From the NCBI RefSeq assembly GCF_037892425.1, contig NZ_JBBKTT010000001.1:2852001-2916000 (forward strand): a stretch of 64,000 bases of DNA, read 5' to 3'. Shown here one piece after another: positions 34,711 through 43,913 of the stretch; the first letter of the stretch is position 1, and the number at the start of each line of letters is the position of its first letter. The notes below the pieces were generated by a model, which worked only from the letters and a program-made list of their open reading frames with translations, did no database searches and was not told the origin of the DNA. The position numbers and the translations under genes were made by a program. The DNA is from Lacibacter sp. H375. GTDB lineage: Bacteria > Bacteroidota > Bacteroidia > Chitinophagales > Chitinophagaceae.

Positions 34711-35988
34711 ATGCAGTTTCAACCAACGCTTGCGTTTGCTCAACAACTCGACCAGCAGGATCCGTTAAGATCATTCCGTCAGCAATTTATTATTCCATCA
34801 GCCAATGAAACGGAGAAAGTTTATTTTCTGGGCAATTCACTTGGCTTGCAACCAAAGCGAACAAAAGATAAACTCCAAACCATTCTTGATGATTGGGGAA
34901 AGCTGGGTGTTGAATCATTCTTTCATGCAGAACAACCCTGGATGGATTATCACGACAGGTTGGTTGGTCCGTTAAGCAAGATCGTTGGTTGTTTACCACA
35001 TGAAGTAACGGTGATGAACAACCTCAGCGTGAACCTGCATTTAATGCTGGTGAGTTTTTATCGTCCGCAAGGCAAACGAATTAAGATTCTTTGCGAAGCA
35101 AAAGCATTTCCCAGCGATCAATACATGATGGAAACACATGTAAGGCATCATGGGTTCGATCCTACAGATGCGATCATTGAAGTAAAACCAAGAGAAGGCG
35201 AACATACCATTCGTAATGAAGACCTGTTGCAGATTATTGTTCAACACAGAGAAGAATTGGCATTGGTATTATTCGGCGGCATCAATTATTACAGCGGACA
35301 GTTATTCGATATGCAAACCATTACGCAACTGGCAAAACAAGCCGGTGCCAAAGTTGGTTTCGACCTGGCGCATGCTGCCGGGAATATTGAACTGAACCTG
35401 CACGACTGGAATGTTGATTTTGCCTGCTGGTGTAATTACAAATATTTAAACTCCGGTCCCGGTGCCGTGGCAGCTGCCTATGTGCATGAGCGTTATCATA
35501 CTGACCCGTCGATACAACGTTTTGCAGGTTGGTGGGGTTATGAAAAAGCCACCCGTTTTCAAATGGAAAAGGGATTCAAACCGGTTCAATCGGCCGAAGG
35601 TTGGCAATTGGGGACACCAGCTTTGTTGTTGTATGCATCACAACTGGCTGCATTGGAAATTGTGGAAGAGGCTGGCTGGGAAAATATCAACCGCAAACGA
35701 AAATTACTCACTGAATATTTGTGGTATATCCTCGATGAAGTAAATGCCTCGCAGAAAGAACCCATCATTGAATTTATTACTCCACGTAACGAAAGCGAAC
35801 ATGGTTGCCAGGTAAGCATGAACATGCTGCAACGGGGCAAAGAAATTTACAATGCGTTGATGGAGCAGGATTTTTTTGTTGATTGGCGGGAGCCATCAGT
35901 GATCCGTTTAGCGCCTGTGCCTTTGTATAATACATTTGAAGAAGTGTGGAAATTCGGTGAAGCGATGAGGAATATCTTAGAGGTTTAA
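34711..35988 (+). CDS. kynU: Kynureninase
   Basis: 425 residues, typical length. PLP enzyme of the aminotransferase V type: substrate-loop start FLGNSLGLQPKRTKD, VTVMNNLSVNLHLMLVSFY, the PLP-Asp in GAKVGFDLAHAAGN, and the Lys in WCNYKYLNSGPGAVAAAYVHE. It splits kynurenine to anthranilate (or 3-hydroxykynurenine to 3-hydroxyanthranilate) plus alanine. No kynurenine monooxygenase, tryptophan dioxygenase or formamidase is in this window, so the pathway context must lie elsewhere. It probably shares a transcript with the GDPD gene. Confidence 0.96.
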   Translation: MQFQPTLAFAQQLDQQDPLRSFRQQFIIPSANETEKVYFLGNSLGLQPKRTKDKLQTILDDWGKLGVESFFHAEQPWMDYHDRLVGPLSKIVGCLPHEVTVMNNLSVNLHLMLVSFYRPQGKRIKILCEAKAFPSDQYMMETHVRHHGFDPTDAIIEVKPREGEHTIRNEDLLQIIVQHREELALVLFGGINYYSGQLFDMQTITQLAKQAGAKVGFDLAHAAGNIELNLHDWNVDFACWCNYKYLNSGPGAVAAAYVHERYHTDPSIQRFAGWWGYEKATRFQMEKGFKPVQSAEGWQLGTPALLLYASQLAALEIVEEAGWENINRKRKLLTEYLWYILDEVNASQKEPIIEFITPRNESEHGCQVSMNMLQRGKEIYNALMEQDFFVDWREPSVIRLAPVPLYNTFEEVWKFGEAMRNILEV

Positions 35989-36037
35989 AATTACGCAAGA
36001 TTCATACCCCGTACTTCTTACATCATACATCTTTCTA

Positions 36038-36045
36038 TATCTTCG
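36038..36045 (+). promoter_or_regulatory. Near-consensus -7 element TATCTTCG before pyrF
   Basis: One mismatch to TAnnTTTG; four bases separate it from the pyrF ATG at 36050, again predicting an mRNA with little or no leader. Confidence 0.5.
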
Positions 36046-36049
36046 CCGC

Positions 36050-36880
36050 ATGACGAGGCAGCAACTTATTGAGCAGATCAATCAAAAGCAATCATACCTG
36101 TGTGTTGGCTTAGATACTGATCTTACCAAGATCCCAAAACATTTACAATCGCATCCCGATGCGATGTTTGAATTCAATAAAGCCATCATTGATGCTACGT
36201 TGCCGCATTGTGTGAGTTACAAGATCAACACTGCGTTTTATGAGGCCATGGGTGTGAAGGGATGGGAGGTGATGGAACGCACTGTAAATTATATTCCCGA
36301 CACACATTTTAAAATTGCAGATGCCAAGCGTGGCGATATCGGCAATACATCTACACAATATGCACGTGCTTTTTTTGAAGCCATGAATTTTGATGCAGTT
36401 ACTGTTGCGCCATACATGGGTGAAGACAGTGTGCGTCCCTTTTTGGAATACGAAGGAAAGTGGGCGATCGTTCTTGGACTGACTTCAAACAAAGGCGCCA
36501 ATGATTTTGAATTGAAACAACTCCTCAGTGAAAATGGCGAAACACATCTCCGTGCTGAGTTTTTATATGAACGTGTATTACGCACTGTTGCTAAATGGGG
36601 TACGCCAGATAATTTAATGTTTGTAGTTGGTGCAACACAACCTGAAGAATTTGTCAACATCCGCAGCATTATTCCCGATCATTTTTTATTGGTGCCGGGT
36701 GTTGGTGCACAGGGTGGAAGTTTAAAAGATATTTCAGAAAAAGCCATGAACAATGATTGTGGGTTATTGGTAAATGCAAGCCGTGCAGTTATCTACGCTT
36801 CCGGTAAAGAAGATTTTGCAACAGAAGCAAAGGCAATTGCAGAGCAATATCAATTTGAAATGAAGAGTTATTTAAAGTAA
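36050..36880 (+). CDS. pyrF: Orotidine 5'-phosphate decarboxylase
   Basis: 276 residues, the longer type-2 subfamily. Catalytic motif DAKRGDIGNT (the Asp-Lys-Asp array), with LCVGLDTDLTKIP at the N-terminus, VTVAPYMGEDSVRPFL, LGLTSNKGANDFE and VGATQPEEF, VPGVGAQGGSLKDI for phosphate binding. It makes UMP from OMP, the last step of de novo pyrimidine synthesis. Monocistronic, with its own near-start promoter. Confidence 0.97.
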   Translation: MTRQQLIEQINQKQSYLCVGLDTDLTKIPKHLQSHPDAMFEFNKAIIDATLPHCVSYKINTAFYEAMGVKGWEVMERTVNYIPDTHFKIADAKRGDIGNTSTQYARAFFEAMNFDAVTVAPYMGEDSVRPFLEYEGKWAIVLGLTSNKGANDFELKQLLSENGETHLRAEFLYERVLRTVAKWGTPDNLMFVVGATQPEEFVNIRSIIPDHFLLVPGVGAQGGSLKDISEKAMNNDCGLLVNASRAVIYASGKEDFATEAKAIAEQYQFEMKSYLK

Positions 36881-36907
36881 GCTACTTAAGTTTTAAAGTT
36901 GGTGAAT

Positions 36908-37363
36908 ATGGCTTCAGCGTTTTGGACACTAGATGATGGAAGAGTGATTGCGAGAAGATGGACCGGGATGGCTGGCATGTTGGAACTGATAACTTGCGAG
37001 CTGAAAAATATTGAAGGCGCAGACGACTTTTATAAATATCTTGACGTATTTGTATATCGAGAAGAAAATGGAGACTACCCCAATGGATACGGAGGATTCA
37101 TTCGAAAAGATGAGAGTATATTGTTCAACCTGGATTTGAGAACGTTTGCTCCTCAAAATCGTTTGTTTTTTTGGCAAGCAGCTCAAGGTGCTTTAGTAAA
37201 ACTGAAAGTAAAGACTGGGGATAAGAATGAAGGTATTGAATCGCTCTTTATTCTTTTGTTAGATATGCATAAGCGATTTAAAAAAGGAGAGGACCCAATG
37301 TTATTGACTGACGTTAAAAGTATTCAACCTGAGCCATTAGAAAAATTAGGGCCTGGATGGTGA
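36908..37363 (+). CDS. Hypothetical protein, unrecognised
   Basis: The frame opens with TTG at 36899; ATG 36908 is preferred and gives 151 residues. No signal peptide, no membrane segment, no motif I recognise. The composition (SAFWTLDDGRVIARRWTGM..., VYREENGDYPNGYGGFIRKDESILFNLD) resembles small soluble proteins such as those used as toxin immunity proteins, but no toxin gene is next to it. It follows pyrF by 27 bp. Codon use is a little richer in AGA/GGA than in pyrF, a weak hint of separate origin. Confidence 0.6.
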   Translation: MASAFWTLDDGRVIARRWTGMAGMLELITCELKNIEGADDFYKYLDVFVYREENGDYPNGYGGFIRKDESILFNLDLRTFAPQNRLFFWQAAQGALVKLKVKTGDKNEGIESLFILLLDMHKRFKKGEDPMLLTDVKSIQPEPLEKLGPGW

Positions 37364-37409
37364 GACAATGTATAACCAGCGTAAATGAAATTTCTCTTCT
37401 TATTTTTTA

Positions 37410-38096
37410 TCATTTAATTTCCTTTATCATCAGATCCGTCACCTTCTCAGCCCATCTTGCATAGTCTTTTGCTGATGGATGCAATCCATCTTCAGCAACC
37501 AATGATTTATCTGTTGCGGCTTCTCTTGTAAACGGAGTGATATTGATGTAATGAACATTATATTTCTTTGCTATCTTTTCATTGATGGCATTAAATGCAT
37601 CGATCTCGTTAGCAATTTCAGCTCTATTTCGGTCTTTGGCAAATGGAGTTACACCCCAATCAGGAATACTCAAAACAATTACATGATTCGCTTTGTCAGC
37701 AGCATAGCCAAGTGCCTGTTGCAATAGTTCTTCAAACTGCTGTGCATATTCTTCTTTACTCCGGCCACGGTATTGATTGTTTACACCAATGAGTAGTGTT
37801 ACAAAGTCAAACGGCACAGCTAAACGCACACGGCTTAACTGTTCCTGTAGCTCATCCGTTGTCCAGCCTGTTTTAGCAATGATTGCCGGTTCATCGATAT
37901 TTATTTTTTCTTTACTTAAAAGTGAAACAACCTGGTGCGGAAAGTTTTTTTCTGAAGGAACACTTTCTCCGATAGTATAAGAATCGCCAAGGGCGAGATA
38001 AGTATATTTTTTTTGGGATGTGTTTGCTGGCATCTTACTGATGTTACATGAAATGTTTAAAATGAAAATAAGAATGATCGGGTAAAGGAATTGCAT
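37410..38096 (-). CDS. SGNH/GDSL-type hydrolase lipoprotein
   Basis: The frame is open to 38195, but ATG 38096 begins a lipoprotein signal (QFLYPIILIFILNISC) and avoids overlap with the upstream gene, giving 228 residues. SGNH blocks: YLALGDSYTIGE (Ser nucleophile), TGWTTDEL, LLIGVNNQYRG (Asn) and DGLHPSAKDYARWA (Asp and His). It is an esterase or lipase-type hydrolase, possibly deacetylating glycans. Convergent with the unknown 36908 gene. Confidence 0.9.
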   Translation of the reverse strand: MQFLYPIILIFILNISCNISKMPANTSQKKYTYLALGDSYTIGESVPSEKNFPHQVVSLLSKEKINIDEPAIIAKTGWTTDELQEQLSRVRLAVPFDFVTLLIGVNNQYRGRSKEEYAQQFEELLQQALGYAADKANHVIVLSIPDWGVTPFAKDRNRAEIANEIDAFNAINEKIAKKYNVHYINITPFTREAATDKSLVAEDGLHPSAKDYARWAEKVTDLMIKEIK

Positions 38097-38160
38097 AATG
38101 CTTATTGATGTTTTATAGAAGTGCAAATTGAAAAAACGCTTTATGCATGTTGCTGTGAGT

Positions 38161-38577
38161 TTAATTTTCAGGAATGCCCGTTTTAAAACTACCACTTCCC
38201 ATCGTCCACCATGGACGAATATCGTAGGTTAGTCGGCCTGCAATAATTGCAGGATCTGTTTTTACCAACAACTCGATCTCTTCTTTTGTTTTACAACCCG
38301 GTGCGTACGCATCAAAAATAAAAAGCCCAACCCAGTCTCCACCATCGCCAAAAGGTCCTGCAACTTTCAGTTTTCCTTCTTTATGCAGTCTCGCCATATT
38401 TGCCATATGGCCTTCCTGAATTTTTGCAGCAGTTGCAGAATCCTGCGAACGGTTAGTGCCTTTCAGCAACATCACAAACCAATATGGCTGAATTTTTTCT
38501 TTCGGTTTCTCGGCTTCCTGTTGGGCATAAACAGTGCATGTCGTAACCAGTAAAATGAAAAGAAGAAATTGTTTCAT
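38161..38577 (-). CDS. Secreted YciI-like protein
   Basis: 138 residues; signal peptide 1-18 (ending VYAQ). The mature part resembles the YciI/YCII ferredoxin-like fold: KIQPYWFVMLLKGTNRSQDSATAAKIQEGHMANMARLHKEGKLKVAGPFGDGGDWVGLFIFDA. Cytosolic YciI proteins have a conserved His-Asp pair; here the HMANM and AGPFGD pieces are present. Role unknown. It is followed by the SGNH hydrolase gene. Confidence 0.83.
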   Translation of the reverse strand: MKQFLLFILLVTTCTVYAQQEAEKPKEKIQPYWFVMLLKGTNRSQDSATAAKIQEGHMANMARLHKEGKLKVAGPFGDGGDWVGLFIFDAYAPGCKTKEEIELLVKTDPAIIAGRLTYDIRPWWTMGSGSFKTGIPEN

Positions 38578-38668
38578 ACATAAATCGTTTGATAGGCGAA
38601 AAAGTACAACTTTTTTGTGTGGATGCGCACACGTACATTTGTTATCTTTTAAAACGAACGTCTTTGCT

Positions 38669-39853
38669 ATGTCAGTGAAACAAGACCTTTTTCAAAGCCC
38701 CGATTATTTTTTAGTAGATGAATTGTTAACCGAAGAACATAAGTTGATTCGTGATGCAGTTCGCAGCTACGTGAAGAAAGAAATTTCTCCAATCATTGAA
38801 GACTATGCACAGAAAGCAGAGTTTCCTCAACAGATCGTAAAACAAATGGGCGACTTAGGTTGCTTTGGTCCAACAGTACCCGTTGAATATGGCGGAGGCG
38901 GTTTGGATTATATCAGTTATGGATTGATGATGCAGGAATTGGAACGTGGCGATAGTGGAGTGCGTTCAACTGCAAGTGTGCAAGGGAGTTTAGTGATGTA
39001 TCCAATCTATGCTTATGGTAACGAAGAGCAACGCAACAAATATTTACCCAAGCTTGCAAGTGGTGAATGGTTGGGTTGTTTTGGTTTAACAGAACCAAAT
39101 CATGGTAGTGATCCCAGCAGTATGTTGACAAACATAAAAGATGCAGGTGATCATGTGATATTGAACGGTGCAAAAATGTGGATTAGCAATGCACCTTATT
39201 CACAGGTGGCTGTTGTTTGGGCAAAGGATGAAGAAGGAATTGTGCGTGGTGTAATTGTGGAAAGAGGAATGGAAGGTTTTTCTACGCCAACAACACATGG
39301 TAAGTGGAGTTTGCGTGCAAGCGCAACGGGTGAATTGGTTTTTGATAATGTAAAAGTGCCCAAAGAAAATATTTTGCCAAACGTAAAAGGATTGAAAGGT
39401 CCGTTGGGTTGTTTAACCAAAGCTCGTTACGGAATAGCATGGGGTGTGTTAGGTGCTGCAATGGATTGTTACGATACTGCTTTGCGTTACAGTAAAGAGC
39501 GTATTCAGTTCGACAGGCCTATCGCAGGATTTCAGTTGCAACAAAAAAAGTTGGCAGAAATGATCACCGAAATAACCAAAGCACAATTATTAAACTGGCG
39601 TCTTGGTGTATTGATGAGTGAAGGAAGAGCTACACCGCAACAGGTGAGCATGGCTAAGCGTAACAGTTGTGAAATTGCAACAAATATTTGCAGAGATGCA
39701 AGGCAGATGCTTGGGGGAATGGGTATAACAGGTGAATATTCTGTTATGCGTCACATGATGAACCTTGAAAGTGTGATCACTTATGAAGGCACACACGACA
39801 TTCATTTACTCATCACAGGTATGGATGTTACGGGTATTAATGCGTTTAAATAA
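38669..39853 (+). CDS. Acyl-CoA dehydrogenase, glutaryl-CoA dehydrogenase-like
   Basis: The frame is open from 38534, but ATG 38669 gives the normal N-terminus (SVKQDLFQSPDYFLVDELLTEEHKLIRDAVRSY) and 394 residues. FAD and substrate motifs: CFGLTEPNHGSDP, MWISNAPYSQVAVVWAK, LGGMGITGEYSVMRHMMNLES and the catalytic Glu in ITYEGTHDIHLLI. The start and the TEPNHGSDP pattern are those of glutaryl-CoA dehydrogenases, which oxidise and decarboxylate glutaryl-CoA from lysine and tryptophan degradation. With kynU 3 kb away a link to tryptophan breakdown is tempting, but not shown. An electron-transfer flavoprotein partner is not here. Confidence 0.9.
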   Translation: MSVKQDLFQSPDYFLVDELLTEEHKLIRDAVRSYVKKEISPIIEDYAQKAEFPQQIVKQMGDLGCFGPTVPVEYGGGGLDYISYGLMMQELERGDSGVRSTASVQGSLVMYPIYAYGNEEQRNKYLPKLASGEWLGCFGLTEPNHGSDPSSMLTNIKDAGDHVILNGAKMWISNAPYSQVAVVWAKDEEGIVRGVIVERGMEGFSTPTTHGKWSLRASATGELVFDNVKVPKENILPNVKGLKGPLGCLTKARYGIAWGVLGAAMDCYDTALRYSKERIQFDRPIAGFQLQQKKLAEMITEITKAQLLNWRLGVLMSEGRATPQQVSMAKRNSCEIATNICRDARQMLGGMGITGEYSVMRHMMNLESVITYEGTHDIHLLITGMDVTGINAFK

Positions 39854-39873
39854 ATATTATTTATTTTAAAAGG

Positions 39874-39900
39874 AAAGGATATCCCCAAAGGATATCCTTT
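39874..39900 (+). terminator. Terminator of acyl-CoA dehydrogenase gene
   Basis: 11-bp perfect stem (AAAGGATATCC / GGATATCCTTT), 5-nt loop, then TTTTATG. Confidence 0.93.
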
Positions 39901-40098
39901 TTTTATGTTTAACTTTCTATCGAAAATAATTTAAAACTGATTCTCAATAACAAATGGGAAAATTCTGTTTGTTTTTGATGCAACTATTTTTTTGTGGCAT
40001 TCATCTTGCAATACACCCGGCGGAATTTCTCTTTTCTGTCTTCTATGTAGACTAACTGTAATTCACCCCGAATTCTAACCAAAAAAAATTGTATCTGT

Positions 40099-41475
40099 AT
40101 GGTAACAGTAATTATTCCGGTATTGAATGAAGCTGAAACAGTTGAGAGCGTGATCAGGTTTGCCTTCAAAAATGCATATGTAAATGAAGTAATTGTGGTA
40201 GACGATAAGTCGTTTGATGATACGGTGAGCAGATCACTTGCAGCAGGCGCCAAAGTTATTACAAGTACAAAACTGGGCAAAGGTGCATCCATGAAAGAGG
40301 GCATGCTTTGTGCAACAAATGATATCCTCATTTTTCTTGATGGCGACATTGATCCATATCCGCCAAATACTATTTGTAATCTTGTTGATCCGATCATTAA
40401 CGACACACATGATTTTGTAAAAGCAACCTTTGAGCGTAATGCAGGTCGTGTAACGGAACTTGTTGCAAAACCATTGCTCAACATTTTGTTTCCTGATCTC
40501 TCAGAATTTGACCAGCCTTTAAGTGGTATGATTGCAGGCCGTAAACAATTTTTTGAGAAGATCGATTTTTATGATGATTATGGAGTTGATATCGGTATAC
40601 TCATCGATATGTATTTGCAGAAAGCACGAATTACAGAGGTGAACATTGGTTACCTCGATAATAAAAGTAAACCATGGCAGGCGTTGGGGAAGATGAGTAA
40701 AGAAGTGTCGAGAGCAATTATTCAAAAAGCCATGCAGGAAAATAAACCGAAAATAAATCTGGAGGAGTTACAATCTTATTCTGAGATAAGAGACCAGATG
40801 GATTTTGCCATTCGTGAAAGCTTAATGGGGCTAGATAAGATTGCCATTTTTGATATGGATAATACCGTTTTACGTGGACGTTTTATTGATACATGTGCCA
40901 AACTATACGGTTTTGAAAAAGAATTGCTAGATATACGCACCAGCGGAAGTGATGCAACAAGTGTTACAAAGAATGTAGCCAGGTTGTTGAAGGGATTAAA
41001 TCTGTCGCAGATACTTGCAGTAGTTGAAAGCATTCCGGTTGTGAACAATACCCAACAAGTTGTGAAAGAATTGAAAAGAAGAGGTTATGTTGTTGGAATC
41101 ATCAGCGATAGTTATGATGTGGTGGCCAATCACGTTAAAACAAAAATAGGAGCTGATTTTTCATTGGCTAATGAACTGGAGTTTTCAAAAAGTGTGGCAA
41201 CTGGCGAAGTGAAACTGCCATCTTTCTTTTTTAATACACAACATTCACTTTGCAAACACACTATTTGTAAAACAAATGCAGTGCAGCATATTCTCAAGCA
41301 TTACAATATAGATATCAACAATGCTATTGCAGTTGGTGATGGTGAAAATGATCTTTGCATGATCAAACATGTAGGAGTTGGAATTTCTTTCTGCTCATCA
41401 AACGAATTATTAAATTACCTTGCCGACAGGCAGATTACTGTTCCCTCATTTGATGAACTGCTTGAATTTGCCTGA
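40099..41475 (+). CDS. Fused GpgS-like glycosyltransferase and SerB-like HAD phosphatase
   Basis: 458 residues in two domains. Residues 1-215 are a GT-A glycosyltransferase (VTVIIPVLNEAETVESVI, DGD at 81-83) that follows mycobacterial glucosyl-3-phosphoglycerate synthase (GpgS, GT81) closely: GRVTELVAKPLLNIL, QPLSGMIAGRK, YGVDIGILIDMY, NKSKPWQALGKMSKEV. Residues 240-458 are a HAD-IB phosphatase with FDMDNTV (D252, D254), the Ser of motif II in IISDSYD, and GDGENDL (D414, D418). A single chain that makes and then dephosphorylates glucosyl-3-phosphoglycerate would yield glucosylglycerate, a compatible solute. The sugar donor and acceptor are inferred from homology. The stop is 5 bp before a ClC-type transporter gene. 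Confidence 0.85.
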   Translation: MVTVIIPVLNEAETVESVIRFAFKNAYVNEVIVVDDKSFDDTVSRSLAAGAKVITSTKLGKGASMKEGMLCATNDILIFLDGDIDPYPPNTICNLVDPIINDTHDFVKATFERNAGRVTELVAKPLLNILFPDLSEFDQPLSGMIAGRKQFFEKIDFYDDYGVDIGILIDMYLQKARITEVNIGYLDNKSKPWQALGKMSKEVSRAIIQKAMQENKPKINLEELQSYSEIRDQMDFAIRESLMGLDKIAIFDMDNTVLRGRFIDTCAKLYGFEKELLDIRTSGSDATSVTKNVARLLKGLNLSQILAVVESIPVVNNTQQVVKELKRRGYVVGIISDSYDVVANHVKTKIGADFSLANELEFSKSVATGEVKLPSFFFNTQHSLCKHTICKTNAVQHILKHYNIDINNAIAVGDGENDLCMIKHVGVGISFCSSNELLNYLADRQITVPSFDELLEFA

Positions 41476-41480
41476 TCACT

Positions 41481-43259
41481 ATGACTATAAGGTCGGTTGT
41501 AAAAAATATTAATCAATACAGGGTAGCACACATCAGCGACAGGAATTTTCTTTTGGTCGCAAGTGTTATAGTGGGTGTAGCAGTGGGGTTGGTTGCAGTG
41601 GCGTTGAAGAAATCAGTACATGCTGTTCAATATCTTTTACGTGAAGGATTCAAAGGCAACGACTGGCCATATCTATATTATCTTCTCCCGCTCATTGGTA
41701 TTCTCGTCACTGTTTTTTTTGTGCAGAAGATCAGGAAGGGAAAAATAGGCAATGGCATCAGTAATATTATTCAATCGATCTCTAAACGGCACGGGAATAT
41801 TTCACCAGATAACATGTACAGCCATATGGTGAGCAGTGCTGTTACCGTTGGCTTTGGTGGGTCAGTAGGTTTGGAAGCGCCGATCGTTATTACTGGTTCA
41901 GCTGTTGGTTCAAACATTGCACGTATTTTTTTATTGAGTCATAAAGAGCGTGTTGTATTACTTGCGTGTGGTGCAGCAGCCGGTATAGCTGCAGTGTTTA
42001 ATACGCCGGTTGCAGGCGTGCTGTTTGCAATGGAAGTATTACTGGCTGAATTTTCTATTCCCACTTTCATTCCGGTATTGATCGCTTCTGCAAGTGGTGC
42101 AGTAGTATCCCGTTTACTTTACCAGGAGCATTTATTTTATTTACTTACGAAGGAATGGAGAACCGATGCAATTCCATTTTATCTTTTGCTTGGAGGTTTG
42201 TGCGGATTGGTATCAGTTTATTTCATGCGTGTTTATTTCTGGACCGAAAAGAAATTTGCATCGGCAACGAGGATCTTGCCAAAAGCAATTGGAGGAGGTT
42301 TATTGTTGGGTTTGTTGATCTTTTTATTCCCGGTTTTATATGGAGAAGGTTATTCAACCATTGCTGCATTGTTTAAAAGTGATACATCTAAATTAATAAG
42401 TAATACATTTTACGAAGAATGGGCAAGTAATCCTTATGTGTTACTGTTGATTGTTACAGGTATTGTATTGTTCAAGGTCATTGCGTCGGCAGTTACCATT
42501 CATGCGGGAGGTAATGGTGGCATTTTTGCTCCAACATTATTTACCGGTGCTGTCACGGGTTTTGCATTTGCTCATTTCTTCAATACAACAGGCTGGAAGG
42601 AGTTGCTCACTGTGAATTTTGTGGCGGCAGGCATGGCTGGTATTCTTAGTGGTGTAGTGCATGCGCCACTCACTGCTATATTTTTAATTGCAGAAGTGAC
42701 GGGTGGTTACACACTGTTTGTTCCGTTGATGATCGTTGCAGCAGTAAGTTATTTTATTACCCGTGCGTTTGAACCGTATTCCATTTACACAGAGAAACTG
42801 GCGCAGAAAGGATTTAAAGTGGATGATAAAGAACTTGTGCTGTTGAATAATATTAAACCGGAAGCGATTGTGGAACGTAACTGTATTGCTTTGCGTTCGA
42901 GTGATCTTTTTCGTAAACTATCCGATGCGTTTTTAGTGACCGATCAAACAGTATTTCCGGTGCTCAATGATGAAAGGAAGCTCATCGGCCTTGTTTATAT
43001 TGATGATGTGAAATCATTATTATTGAAAGAGGATATGTTGGATAAAAAACAGATCGCTGAAGTGATGGTAAAACCACAGTACACTATTTCTGTGAAAGAT
43101 GATATTCAAAAGATCATGCGATTGTTTGATATCTCCGGCTTATGGTATATGCCGGTAATAAATACTGATGGGAGTTTTACTGGCTTTGCTGATAAACGTA
43201 AATTGCTGGCGCTCCTTCGTGAAACTCTCACCTCCCATCAATTGATGGAGCAATTATAA
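41481..43259 (+). CDS. ClC-family chloride channel/transporter with CBS domain pair
   Basis: 592 residues. About ten to twelve membrane helices with the ClC ion-path motifs: GFGGSVGLEAPIVITGSAVGS (the gating Glu in GLEAP is kept, pointing to transporter-like behaviour), NTPVAGVLFAMEVLL, HAGGNGGIFAPTLFTGA and AGMAGILSGVVHAPLTA. From about 445 a pair of CBS domains (ALRSSDLFRKLSDAFLVTDQTVFPVLNDE..., MVKPQYTISVKDDIQKIMRLF) would bind adenine nucleotides and regulate gating. It lies 5 bp after the synthase-phosphatase fusion and probably shares its transcript. Overlaps the convergent HAD gene by 6 bp. Confidence 0.94.
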   Translation: MTIRSVVKNINQYRVAHISDRNFLLVASVIVGVAVGLVAVALKKSVHAVQYLLREGFKGNDWPYLYYLLPLIGILVTVFFVQKIRKGKIGNGISNIIQSISKRHGNISPDNMYSHMVSSAVTVGFGGSVGLEAPIVITGSAVGSNIARIFLLSHKERVVLLACGAAAGIAAVFNTPVAGVLFAMEVLLAEFSIPTFIPVLIASASGAVVSRLLYQEHLFYLLTKEWRTDAIPFYLLLGGLCGLVSVYFMRVYFWTEKKFASATRILPKAIGGGLLLGLLIFLFPVLYGEGYSTIAALFKSDTSKLISNTFYEEWASNPYVLLLIVTGIVLFKVIASAVTIHAGGNGGIFAPTLFTGAVTGFAFAHFFNTTGWKELLTVNFVAAGMAGILSGVVHAPLTAIFLIAEVTGGYTLFVPLMIVAAVSYFITRAFEPYSIYTEKLAQKGFKVDDKELVLLNNIKPEAIVERNCIALRSSDLFRKLSDAFLVTDQTVFPVLNDERKLIGLVYIDDVKSLLLKEDMLDKKQIAEVMVKPQYTISVKDDIQKIMRLFDISGLWYMPVINTDGSFTGFADKRKLLALLRETLTSHQLMEQL

Positions 43260-43913
43260 AAATAACCGCAATTTCTCTTCATCAAATTCAGTAAGTGAAC
43301 GTAACTTAATATCCGCCGCATTCCATTTTGGGTGATCATGATCTTGCAGCGCAGGCACAATCACACATTTCATACGTGCAGCCTTTGCGGCGATCATCCC
43401 ATTGAACGAATCTTCAAATGCAATACATTCCATTCCTGCCACACCTAGTTCAGCGGCGCAGTTGAGATACACTTCAGGATGTGGTTTACCGAATGGCAAT
43501 TTTTCTGCCGATGTTATTGCATCGAAACTGTTTTGCAGGTCAAGTTTTTTCAGCACCACTTCAACTAAAGAAATGGGAGAGGATGTTGCAAGTCCAACCT
43601 TCAGCGAATGTGCTTTCATGAAAGGGATAATCTGATCAACTCCTGCAAAGGCAATTCCTTTTTCGTCTATTTTGGAAATGGCTTTACTGATGATGGTATC
43701 TATTGCAGTTGCAGAATGCTCCATCGAAATATCAAAATAATGGAACCAATGCTGGATCCATTCTTCCGTACGTAAACCTGTAGATGAATGATATTGTTCA
43801 AGTGTAAGTTCTTTGCCAAAGTCTGCAAGGGTTTCGCTGCCGGCTTCCTGCCATAAAGGCTCACTGTCAATGAGTAAACCATCCATATCGAAAATAACCG
43901 CCTTCAATTTCAT
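43254..43913 (-). CDS. HAD-superfamily sugar-phosphate phosphatase (beta-phosphoglucomutase/HxpB-like)
   Basis: 219 residues. HAD motifs: FDMDGLLIDSEPLW (I; DxD then LIDSEP typical of the beta-PGM branch), ATSSP (II), Lys in FGKPHPEVYL (III) and FEDSFNGMIAAKAA (IV). The cap domain is the helical C1 type. The N-terminus resembles hexitol phosphatase HxpB and 2-deoxyglucose-6-phosphate phosphatase; a role in sugar-phosphate housekeeping is likely. Convergent with the ClC gene. Confidence 0.9.
   Translation of the reverse strand: MKLKAVIFDMDGLLIDSEPLWQEAGSETLADFGKELTLEQYHSSTGLRTEEWIQHWFHYFDISMEHSATAIDTIISKAISKIDEKGIAFAGVDQIIPFMKAHSLKVGLATSSPISLVEVVLKKLDLQNSFDAITSAEKLPFGKPHPEVYLNCAAELGVAGMECIAFEDSFNGMIAAKAARMKCVIVPALQDHDHPKWNAADIKLRSLTEFDEEKLRLFL

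Noticed and set aside
38097-38195. Longer start of the SGNH hydrolase
   Set aside because: It would overlap the upstream gene and hide the lipoprotein signal that begins at ATG 38096.
38534-38668. Longer start of the acyl-CoA dehydrogenase
   Set aside because: The extra 45 residues overlap the divergent YciI-like gene and do not match the family.
34711-39853. Tryptophan/kynurenine degradation cluster
   Set aside because: kynU and the glutaryl-CoA dehydrogenase-like gene are separated by unrelated genes, and no other pathway enzyme is present.
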